This document shows positions 11,101 to 23,100 of a stretch of DNA of 64,000 nt, in pieces. Both the position numbers and the translations under genes were made by a program. The notes under the pieces were generated by a model. It was not told the origin of the DNA. It did not search any database and was given only the letters and a program-made list of their open reading frames with translations. The DNA comes from Liolophura sinensis. Taxonomy: Eukaryota; Mollusca; Polyplacophora; Chitonida; Chitonidae. The stretch lies in NCBI RefSeq assembly GCF_032854445.1, contig NW_027017954.1:1-64000 (forward strand), in the 5' to 3' direction. Positions within the stretch are counted from its first letter, which is position 1; each line of letters starts with the position of its first letter.

Positions 11101-14100
11101 GCATGTTTGTTATGTTTTATATCTATTATAAATGTCAGCTTCCTCTCCGGCCGTACGTGGGAAGATCTGTCATCAGTCTGCGGATGGTCGTGGGTTTTCC
11201 CCGGGCTCTGTCCCGTTTCCTCCCACCATAATGTTGGCCGCTGTCGTATAAATGAAATATTCCTGAGTACGGCGTAAAACACCAGTCAAATAAATAAATA
11301 CATAAATATAAATGTCAGGTATATGCAGTACAACAACTCCCTTTTCCTGCTTACGTGTATAGCTTGTGTATCTTAATACATTACAACATCACTGAAATGA
11401 CTTGTAATTCGAGCTTTATTTTCTGTTTTTCTTGAATTAAGCCTGTGAAGCGGGTAAATATGGCTACGCCTGTAACGAGACCTGTGGATCGTGTGCAAGT
11501 GGATCAGACAGCTGTAACACGAAATCCGGGCACTGTCAGGGTGAACCCAGATGCATGCCGGGATATTCTGGTTTGAAATGTAAAACAGGTGAGTCGGGAA
11601 TAATGTTTTACAGGCTTCTCTCTTACATGTCCCTAGATTTATTGATCATTTATATGTATTAATTTTTACAAATTATTTAAGGAAATGGTGATCATGTTTT
11701 GGGGAAACGGATCACCGCTTCATTGTTTACGTGGGGTAAGTATAGATTGTGCGTTATATGGCAGGTGGAGTGATGTACAAGTAGTTCCGGTTGAGTCTTT
11801 TTATACCAACATCTCTGTCAGAGTGACCGCCCGTATGCACGCAGGGAATATCATTGTATCTCATCACTGTTACGATCATACACACATTTGTGTGCTTGTG
11901 TATCCAGTGGCCGGCTGTTTAATAGTGTACTAAAAGTTAAACCAGGCTTAAATGTTAATACTGGTCTTGGCCTAATACAAAACTAAATGCACGGTGGCCC
12001 TTACTAAAGTTAATACCGGGCTTAACTACTATTATTTACTTTTGAACAACTGGGCCCAGAACTTTTGCAACTTTTGTCTTGGTCCGTCTTACCAACATGT
12101 GTCCTAGACTTACGCGTTTTTGTAATATTGTATAGAATCAAAGCTAATTAAGTCCAAACAAAACAGAGGCAGAATCTTTTACACATTCTTGTGATACGTC
12201 TGCTGTATGTTAAAGCAATTATGTCATAGTGTATATTACAGCTATTACCTTTGCCAAAGGAATTTTCTCAAGTCACCCAGACTTTTGACAGAAAATTTGC
12301 AAACCCGACTTAAAAAGTCGCTGTGTAAACAGCCTGAGCGGACATTAAACAGGCAACTTAAATGGCTAAGAGCTTAGTACTCACAGGGCGTCCTCTGTGG
12401 CCGTACGTGGGAAGAATTTTCATCACCGTGCGGATGGTCGTGGGTTTTCCCCGTGCTCTGCCCGGTTTCCTCCCACCATAATGTTTGCCGCCGTCGTATA
12501 AATGAAATATTCTTGAGTATGGCGTAAAACACCAATCAGATAAATAAATACATGAATATAAATGCCAGGTACATCCAGTACAACAACTTTCACTTCCTTC
12601 TTAAGTGTATAGCTTGTATATCTTGATACATTACAACATCACTGAAATGACTTGTAAATCGAGCTTTATTTTCTCGTTTTACTTCAATTAAGCCTGTGAA
12701 GCGGATAAATATGGCCACGACTGTAACGAGACCTGTGGATCGTGTGCAAGTGGATCAGGCAGCTGTAACACGAAATCCGGGCACTGTCAGGGTGAACCCA
12801 GGTGTATGCCGGGATATTCTGGTCTGAAATGTAAAACAGGTGAGACGGAAATTTCTTGTGTTTTACATATTTCTCTCTTACATGTCCCTACATTTATTTA
12901 TCATTTATATATATTACTTTTTACAAATTAGTTAAGGAAATGGCGATCATGTTTTTTGGAAATGGATCACCGCTTCATTGTTTACGTAGGGTACGTATGG
13001 ATTGTGCGTGATATGACAAGCGGAGTGATGTACAAGTAGTTCTGGTTAAGTCTTTTTATACCAAAACCTCTGTGAGAGTGACTGCCCGTATGCACGCAGG
13101 GAATATCATTGTATCTCATTACTGTCACGATCATACACACTTCTTCGTACCTGTGTATTTAGTGGCTGGTTGTTTAAAAGTGCAGTAAAAGTTAAACCAG
13201 GATTAAATGTTAATACTGATCTTAGCCTGATACAAAAATAAATGCACTGTGGCCCTGACTAAAGGTTATACCGGGCTTAACTGCTATTATTTACTTTTGA
13301 ACAACTGGGCCCAGAACTTTTGCAACTTTTGTCTTGGTCCGTCTTACCAACATGTGTCCTAGACTTACGCGTTTTTGTAACATTGTATAGAATCAAAGCT
13401 AATTAAGTCCAGACAAAACAGAGACAGAATCTTTTACACCATTCTTCTGATACGTCTGCTGTATGTTACAGCAATTATGCCATAGTGTACATTACAGTTA
13501 TTACCTTTGCCAAGGGATTGATTTCACTGATCAGTGTTTTAATAATGTGCTCAAGAATTTTCTCACGTGAATGGGCGAAGGAAACCGGAGTAACCCAGAC
13601 CTTTGACAGAAAATTTGCAAACCGGACATAAAAAGCCGCTGTGTAAACAGCCTGAGCGGACATTGAACACGCAACCTTAATGGCCAAGAGCCAAGTACTC
13701 ACAGGGAGCCCCAGCTTTTCCCATCTCAGCTAGCGAGGCCCCCCACACTGCCAAAGGAGGTTACACACTTTTGCCGGCGCCCAAACCGGGCATGTTTGTT
13801 ATGTTTTATATCTATTATAAATGTCAGCTTCCTCTCCGGCCGTACGTGGGAAGATCTGTCATCAGTCTGCGGATGATCGTGGGTTTCCCCCAGGCTCTGC
13901 CCGGTTTCCTCCCACGATAATGTTGGCCGCCGTCGTTTAAATGAAATATTCTTGGGTACGGTGTAAAACACCAGTCAAATAAATAAATACATAAATATAA
14001 ATGTCAGGTACACCGAGTACAACAACTTTCACTTCCTTCTTAAGTGTATAGCTTGTGTATCTTGATATATTACAACATTACTGAAATGACTTGTAAATCG

Positions 14101-17100
14101 AGCTTCATTTTCTCGTTTTACTTCAATTAAGCCTGTGGAGCGGGTAAATATGGCCACGACTGTAATGAGACCTGTGGATCGTGTGCAAGTGGATCAGACA
14201 GCTGTAACACGACATCCGGGCATTGTCAGGGTGAACCCAGATGCATGCCGGGACATTCTGGTCTGAAATGTAAAACAGGTGAGACGGGAATATCTTGTTT
14301 TTTACATGGTTGTCTCTTACGTGTCCCTAGATTTACTGATCATTTATATCTATTATATTGTACACATGTATATTCTTTTGGGAATTTGTGTTAGAGGTTT
14401 TTGGTATGAATGATCTCGTGATATCTACTCGGGAGACTACTTTATGGTTTACGAGTGGTATGCGTATGTCGGACTTGACGCTTAGATTGTTGACACGTGT
14501 ATGGCACGTGGGATAATACAAAAGTGGTCCCAGTTGACGATTGTTTTTATACTAACATCTCTATGGGCATGGTTGGCCATATGTGCGCTGGAAATAGCAA
14601 CGTATCTCATTACTTCTACAATAATGTACTAAAGCCGACTCAAAACCCATGCTGAACGTTACCCGACCAGGTTTATCATACCTAACAGCTAAAACGCATT
14701 CTTTGCTTGCGTATTAGAGTTTGTACTTTGTAAATTAGCCGTTACCAATCAATAAAACGCATATTACGCTTATTAATGTACATGTTCCCTGTACTTTCAC
14801 TTCCCTTACTTTTTTTTTTCACCCATGTGTATGCTAGAGGGACACCAAACGCTGTGGACTTTTTGTGTTAGAATTATGTAGGATTAAAACAGTATGGTTT
14901 GAATATTAAAGACTACAACATACAAACAAACTCTCGATAATTCATGGGCATTTGACTTCCCCCGATATAATGTGGATTTCATGCTAGTACCCGTTATCTA
15001 TACGGGTCATTAATTCATATTTTAACGCATCGTTTTTCTAATGCCGGAGTCTTTGGTCATCATATATCCAAATCAATGTGTTCAAAGGATACGTCTTGAT
15101 ATTTACAACTGCTGTAAAACTTTTTTTATTTATTTTTTTTTATGTCGCAGTCTCTTCTATTGGTCATATGTCTATCTAATATTTTCATCTTCAGCTTGTG
15201 ATAATGGTACATATGAATTAAATTGTTCGGAAACTATCGGGTCCTGTGTTGAGGGCCCCAGTGCCTGTAACACGTCATCCGGGCTCTGTCCGCGCAGAGA
15301 AAATCAGACTGTATGCATGCCGGGATACTCGAAAGAAAAATGCGATACTTTTTTGTTGTATAATGTAAAGCCACAATATGTTATTTGGGACAATGGTTTT
15401 GGTGCTGACGTCTGGAAGCATACGTAATCTTTGTAACATGATCTTCCTGAGGTATTTACTTGCTTATTTATTTGGTTGGTTTCTTTTACGCTGTACTCAA
15501 GAATATTTGACTCATACGACGGGGGCCAGCATTATGGTGGAGGGGGGGGGGGGGAGGGGGGAACCAGGCAGAGCTTGGAGCAAGCCCACGACTATCTGCA
15601 AGATGCTGGCAGACCTTCCCACGTACGGCCGCAGAGGAAGCCAGCATGAGCTGGACTTGAACTCACCACCACGGTATTGGTGGTAGGGTTTCTGTATGTT
15701 CTCAGTATTTTGTGTGTGGTCAGTTACTGAAAGAAGTTCATCAATATATATTCCAATGACCGTGTTATTGCGCATGTGATTTGCTTCGTACCGATTATAG
15801 CGGTTTAATAGATGTCAATCCAATTAATCGTTTGTGGCGATCAATCAGTGTGCTAACGTCAACATAGACATTATAGTTTGGAGATATAATTCTTTATAGG
15901 AGTTTTTATTGTCACGACTTGCCAATGTGTACCCACAATCACCAGTTTGGTGTCAAGCTATCTCCATGCACCTGTTCGTCGCCATATGACTGAAAAATTG
16001 TTGAGTACGACGTTAAACCGCAAGCACTCACTCACTCACTCACTTCATGCACCTGTAATACCGACAGCCTTTTTCGTTTAGCTCGTTCTGTTCTTTACAC
16101 ATACTGAACAAGCCATTTCACTTTAAAGGAAAAAACGGATGAAAATAATGAAGTCAAATAATGAAAACAAAGTCAACTGAAAATTATCTCTAAAACTTAC
16201 CTATTTATTTTAACTTTTTTTTTTTTCGCGGACTTAAAGGCTGCCACTGTTAAATGCTTGACTGTGTGAACAATACTGTCAGTGGCAAGGCACTCTAGGG
16301 TCTCATAATATTTCTTCATTAATTTCACCTTGTAGGACCATACTGATAAAAAAAATAACATTACATAAGTAATTTTTTACTTGTTTGTAATAAGAAATAT
16401 TCCAACATTGAAAGTGGTGCTCAGTATGGAGAGAAACTTCAGAATACCTAAACATTATTATTGTTAAAATGTTAAAAATTAATTTGAAATTTTTGGACAG
16501 TTTTCAGCTGATTGTGATGAGCTATGTGTATTATTTTTATTTTAGCTTTCTTTCACTTTAAGACTCAGTTCTACATTTATTGTTTTTTTGCCTTAGATAC
16601 ACGGTATACAATGTAGATTTCAAAGGAAAACGCCCTGATAAGCATGACTTGCTCTGAATACCATGTTGTCAATTGTTGTCTGTAAATTATAACTAAGCCA
16701 CGGTATTAAAGAGTTAGGACTTTACAAATTAGATATCCGAAATTTTTGCAAAACTGCTGGAACATGATTAAACTAGTGACAGGAATACATGTAATTGATA
16801 CCACTGTCTTCATCACTCTTGGTTTCAGAATGTGCGAATGGTTTTTGGGGTGGAGACTGTGCTTTGGAGTGTGGTAACTGTTATAACGGTAGTGTATGTA
16901 ACAAGACGTCTGGGGAATGTCCCGTTGCCCTGGGGAACTCATCGTGTGCACCTGGATACGTGTATACAGACATAACGTGTCTCACCCGTGAGTACACCAT
17001 ATGAAGACATAACATTGCGCTATGTCAGTTTGATATTATCAAATCTGTTTCTAGCTGCGACAAGCCACTGTGTCAGTCACTCTCGTCGAATTTGTGACAT

Positions 17101-20100
17101 CCTATCTTTTGAAGAGACACATTGCTGACGGCGAAAAAAATGTGCTGTTATTTAAGACGCTCTCTCCATAAGGTTGAAGTCTACTGACAATTGTTTGACT
17201 TTGAGTGAACAATGAAATGTTCAGTTTTATCCGGGGCTTCCCTTCAACCATAAATTCACTAACGTCTCTATATTTAGATGATGGACGATGGCGCACTTTT
17301 TTGACTGGGTTATCTCCCCTTGTTGTCTAGACGACGGGAGATGTTTGGCGAACTTCAAATGTCGGAGACCTACCATGTAACTTTAGTTACGTAGTACAGT
17401 TGTTACGACCCAAACTGTCTGTATTATAAACAGATGGCTTGTTCGAAATGCACGACAGTTTAGCCGCACAAAAAAGTAACCAAAACCAGCAGATTTTATT
17501 TTACAACAATTTATTAGCTTTAACAAGAACAGATAATAAGACTTATACAAATACTAAAGTACTTAAGTTTAACAAGAAAGGATAGCAGTATCTATACAAA
17601 TCCTAAAGTACTTACGGTGTCAAGTCCAAACGGACGCATATATTCCACAATATATACCACACAGGCATAAATGCTCAGAGACAAATTCACAAGAGGGAAA
17701 ATCCACAGTATAACTGAGTGTATGACGAAATATACACAAAATTCCACAGACAGGGTCCGTGTACTAATAAGCACTGTGTATACAAGAGCACAAATTAAAC
17801 ATACAAGTTCAGACTGAACAAGTTCTCGGTGGAGATAGTATATAACAAAGCCAGAGGCTATAAAGACACCAAAATTCAGCACAAAAGGCCTACTAAAGTA
17901 ATACACAGCAAAAGCATCCAAAACTCTTAATAATTCTCCTTTCTCTCCGTTTGACCTGCTTTCATAGGTCTTATATAGCCTGGTAGAATTGTCTAGAATA
18001 AGAAAATTCCCGAACACTTGATGTAAACAAACAGGCACCGAATTGAGCGCATTCTGGAATATTCTAAGGTAGAGGCAGACAGCAGGCGCTGAACTCAGCA
18101 TATGTAAACAGTGGCTAGATAAATTTAGAAACTGACGGCAGTTGTGCACATAACACACCTACCCTTCAAGAAAAAAAAAGTTTTCCTAACTTTTTTTTAA
18201 TTACAATATATGTTAAACAATATATGTTAAACAATAATATATACAACATTGTAAAACCACATGTAATTAAACATTTTATACACAACTTATACACGAGACT
18301 AGCAATCTGCAATAACATTATCTTTTTCCTTTACATGTTTGATTTCAAGATTGTATTCCTGCAACAATAAACTCCACCGTAACAATCTTTGATTCTTTTC
18401 CTTAACTTTCTGTAGAAACACAAGTGGATTGTGATCAGTATTTACAATCACAGGTTGTCTCGAAGCTGTTACATTAACTTCAAAATGTTGCAGAGCTAAA
18501 ATAACAGACAAACATTCTCTTTTAACTGTTGAATAACTTCTCTGAAACTTGTTAAGTTTACGGGAAAAGAAACAAACTGGATGATCAACACCAAGATTGT
18601 CCTCCTGAAGCAAAACTGCGCCTATAGCAACATCGTGAGAAACGACATCAGTTCTTGTTGGTACATCCGGAAACAAATGTGAAAACTCAAAAACAAGTTT
18701 AGACAGTTGCTGTTGCTGAATGGGTTCCAGATGTTGCAGTTTAGAATCAAGTTTCTTTAAGACATCTGAATTCTGAAGCTTTGAAGAATTGAGCTTAGAA
18801 TCAACCAACTGTTCGCCAATATCATCTGTATTACAGCAACTCTGGTCAATGTCAGCAGCAACAACATTAACAGAATGTACAGCAGTGTTGTCAGTGTCAC
18901 TTCTGTTTACATAGGGTTTCAGCATGTTAATGTGACATAACTGACTTGATTTGCGCCGATCAGGTGTTTTAACAAAATAGTTAAGCTCACTCAGCTTTTT
19001 GTCAACAACATATGGACCAAAATATCTGACATCAAAGCATTTACCAGGTTCAGGTAACAATACTAAAATTTTCTTACCAGGTTGAAATGACCAAAGAACA
19101 GATTTCTGATCATATCTACGTTTCATATTCTTCTGAGTACATTCAAGATTGGCTTTAGCCAATTCACATGCTCTGACAAGCTTAGCACGAAAATCAGATA
19201 CATAATCCAAAAGATTTACATTACTTGTGTCAAACTGTTCCTTGTAAATTAACAAAGGTCCTCTAACAGTATGTCCAAATATTAAATCAAATGGACTGAA
19301 ACCCAATGATTCTTGTACTGACTCTCGAACAGCAAACATAAGAAATGGAATACGTTCATCCCAGTCTTTCTCTGTATCATAACAATAAGTCTTAATCATG
19401 TTCTTTAATGTTTGGTGAAATCTTTCAATTGCACCTTGACTTTCTGGGTGATAGGCAGACGACTTGTATTGTTCAATGCCTAACTGGTACATAACTTGCT
19501 GAAAAATACCAGACATAAAGTTTGAACCTTGATCAGACTGTATGGATTTGGGTAAACCAAACAGAGTAAAAAAACCTTGTTAAAGCTTTGACAACAGACT
19601 TGGTGTTTTTATTCCTTAAAGGAACACCTTCGGGGAATCTGGTTGCTGTATACAAAATAGTTAACACATACTGATTCCCAGACTTCGTCCTAGGTAGAGG
19701 GCCTACACAATCAATCAAGATTTTGCTGAATAGCTCTTGAAAAGCTGGTACAGGCTCTAATGGTGCCTTAGGAATAGTCTGATTAGGCTTACCCACTACC
19801 TGGCATGTATGACATGATTTACAAAACTGGGTTATATCTCCCTTTAATCCTGGCCAAAAGAAGTGGTTTAGTATCCTGTAGTAGGTCTTGTTAACACCCA
19901 AGTGACCAGCTAATGGCATTTCATGTGCCCTACGTAAAATTTCAGTTCGGTATGCGTTAGGTACAACAATCTGATGTTAACAGCCCAGTCATCATCAACA
20001 GATACATCAGGTGGTCTCCATTTACGCATAAGTATAGCAGACATTGACATAATAACACACAGGTGCAGATGAAATAACACAATCATCGAGAGCTCTGTCA

Positions 20101-23100
20101 AACAAACATGAAATTTCTGGGTCTTTATGCTGTTCAGTTACAAGCTGATGTTTAGAAACATGTGATATGTTACTAGGTGTACAATGGTCTGATTCATCAT
20201 TATCTATGCAGTCGCCTTTAGTAAACATTTGTGTACTGTATCTTACACAAAGTCCGTTACTGTGTTTTTGCCGTTATCAGAAAGTTTGTTTGACATAGAC
20301 CTCGTTACAGCCCAAGAGGGATACAAATCTGGAATTTCTTTCTCAACAGGATCAACAGTTTGATTTAAACAAGGTTTATCAATCACAATAGGATTAACCA
20401 TTACTTTGTCACCAGCAAGATCATTGCCAAGTAGTAGATGAATTCCTTTAAAAGGCAAAGTAGGCCTAATGCCGACAGTAACAGGACCCGAAATAATATC
20501 TGATGACAAGTAAGCTTTGTGAAGAGGCACAGATTCAAATTCAGCAGAGCTTACACCTCTAATTAATACATTTGATCCAGAATATGACTCATCAGAAAAT
20601 GGCAAAACATCTTGTAACAATAAAGACTGAGAAGCTCCAGTATCTCTTAATACCCTGATCTTCGTATCACAAGACATGTCACTTTTAAGTGAGACTTTAC
20701 CGTCACAAATAAATGGCTCAAAAACCTTTATAACATTATCCTGTGAATTCTGTGTACAATCTACTGGTGGAGTCTTAACATAATCAAATGCATCAACATT
20801 GTTCACTATGTCAGACTTTCTAGCAGTAACACACAAACCAGTAGGCTAGGAGCCACCCTCTGTTCTTGCCTTTTGTTTAAAGCATAACAATTTGATATGA
20901 CATGGCCTGGCTTCCTACAAAAATTACATGTAACCCTGCTAAACTGTCTATCAGTAAATGTATGGTGAGACCTTCGGTGAGTAGTGTTCGAATTAACAGG
21001 TCTTCTTTGATCACCTTATTTGTCAAAATTTTGAGCCTGTTTTGGTGGGCCTGAATTTGAGTCAAATGAACCGCTGGAAAAGGGTTGAGGCTTTCTAAAT
21101 GTAGACGGCTTTTTCTGAAATGAGACCTTATGTGTAAGTGTGTAAGTATCGGCTATAGTGGCTGCTGCTTCTAATGTATCAGCCTCTTTGTCCTCAATGA
21201 AAGTTCTGACATCATCATTAATACACCTTTTAAAGTCTTCAATCAGAATAATCTAATAATCTAATCAGAATAAAGTTGAAAGTTTCAACTTTTCATAATC
21301 ATTATCTACGCTTTTAGCATAACACCATCGCTCAAACAATTGTTCCTTCTGCCTAGCAAATTCAATGTAAGTCTGATCTCTTTTCTCAAAATTTCTAAAT
21401 TTCTGCCGATAGGCCTCTGGCACAAGCTCATATCTTTTTAAAATAACATCTTTCACAAAATCATAATCTGCAGCCTGTTCTGTTGATAACTCTGTGTATA
21501 TATCCATAGCTTTGCCAGTTAACGCACTCTGTAAAAGGGTAGTCCAAAACGTTTTAGGCCACTCTAAATTTTAAGCAATCTTCTCAAACTGTAGAAAATA
21601 TTTATCTACATTAGTCTCACGAAATTGTGGCACCAATCTTATGTTTCTAGCGACGTCAAATTTTGGAGGGATATCAGAAAAACTTAAGCCAGACCTATCT
21701 CCTTCTAGTTTCCTTGCTTCAATTTCGCTTTGAAGTCTCAATTTCTCCAATTCGAACACTCTTTCATTTTCCCTTTCTCTAAACAACCTTTCATTTTCCC
21801 TTTCTTTAAACAATCTTTCACCTTCCTTTTCTTTAAACACTCTTTCATCTTCCTTTTCTTTAAACAATCTTTCATTTTCCTTCTCTTTAAACAATCTTTC
21901 TTTTTCATTTTCTTTTTCTTTAAACAATCTTTCATCTTCCTTTTCTTTAAACAATCTTTCATTTTCTTTTTCTTTAAACAATCTTTCTTTTTCATTTTCT
22001 TTAAACAATCTTTCATTTTCCTTTTCCTTCAGTTCTAACTCCTTCATCTGGGATCTGTCCGCGCAGAGAAAATCAGACTGTATGCATGCCGGGATACTCG
22101 AAAGAAAAATGCGATACTTTTTGTTGTATAATGTAAAGCCACAATATGTTATTTGGGACAATGGTTGTGGTGCTGACGTCTGGAAGCATACATAATCTTT
22201 GTAACATGATCTTCCTGAAGTATTTACTTGCTTATTTGTTTGGTTGGTTTCTTTTACGCTGTACTCAAGAATATTTGACTCATACGACGGGGGCCAGCAT
22301 TATGGTGGGGGGAAACCAGGCAGAGCTTGGAGCAAGCCCACGACTATCTGCAAGATGCTGGCAGACCTTCCCACGTACGGCCGCAGAGGAAGCCAGCATG
22401 AGCTGGACTTGAACTCACCACCACGGTATTGGTGGTAGGGTTTCTGTATGTTCTCAGTATTTTGTGTGTGGTCAGTTACTGAAAGAAGTTCATCAATATA
22501 TATTCCAATGACCGTGTTATTGCGCATGTGATTCGCTTCGTACCGATTATAGCGGTTTGATAGATGTCAATCCAATTAAACTTTTGTGGCGATCAATCAG
22601 TGTGTTAACGTCAACATAGACATTATAGTTTTGAAATATAATTCATTATAGGAGTTTTTATTGTCGCGACTTGCCAATGTGTACCCATAATCACCAGTTT
22701 GGTGTCAAGCTATCGCCATGCACCTGTAATACCGACAGCCTTTTTCGTTGAGCTCGTTCTGTTCCGTTCTTTACACATACTAAGCAAGCCATTTCACTTT
22801 AAAGGAAAAAACCGGATGAAAATAATGAGTGAGGGCGTGAGTGCTTGGGGTTAAACGTCGTACTCAACAATTTTTCAGTCATATGACGACGAAGGAATCA
22901 TTAGGGTGCATGTACGTGTAATGTGCCTCCTTGTTGCAGGGCGGATTTCCACCGCTCTTTTATTTAGTGCTGCTTCACTGAGACGACTTACCGAAGGCAA
23001 GTAAGCCGCCCAGCCCGAGCCATTATACTGATACGGGTCATCCAGTCGTTCCACTATCCCCTTCATGCCGAACGCCAAGCGAGGAAGTTACAACTTCCTG

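Larger units (their letters stand above)
10140..15194 (+). repeat. Tandem array of four EGF-exon units
   Basis: Units start at 10140, 11442, 12693 and 14132 (spacing 1302, 1251, 1439). Each holds an EGF exon and then an 82-codon open frame or its remains; units 1-3 also carry a GCCCAGAACTTTTGCAAC block and a family 1 SINE at the same place. Units 1 and 3 share a CACAGGGAGCCCCAGC segment that unit 2 lacks, while units 2 and 3 share a CCGTCTTACCAACATGTG segment, so the array has been shuffled by unequal exchange or gene conversion. Confidence 0.85.
15283..17400 (+). repeat. Tandem duplication, copy A (partner 22056-24456)
   Basis: From CTGTCCGCGCAGAGAAAATC to TAGTACAG the sequence matches copy B with few differences, including the EGF exon 16829-16987. 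Copy A carries a short SINE tail at 15976-16045 that copy B lacks. It ends exactly where the LTR element begins. Confidence 0.85.
17401..22047 (-). mobile_element. Truncated Gmr1-like LTR retrotransposon
   Basis: Minus-strand order: Gag fragment with a charged repeat (about 22047-21265), CCHC zinc knuckle (about 20940-20880), aspartic protease, integrase with zinc-binding and core domains, GPY/F-type end, RNase H, LTR. Integrase lying before RNase H is the order of Gmr1-like Ty3/Gypsy elements rather than the usual Gypsy order. The reverse transcriptase is missing, the 5' LTR and start of Gag are gone, and several single-base frameshifts break the frame, so the copy is dead. Confidence 0.8.

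Noticed and set aside
21730-22038. Plus-strand Phe-rich open frame of about 100 codons
   Set aside because: It is the complement of the charged Gag repeat and has no independent support.
22056-22135. EGF exon in duplication copy B
   Set aside because: Only the 3' part remains, the acceptor was removed by the retroelement-associated deletion, and the donor is as defective as in copy A.
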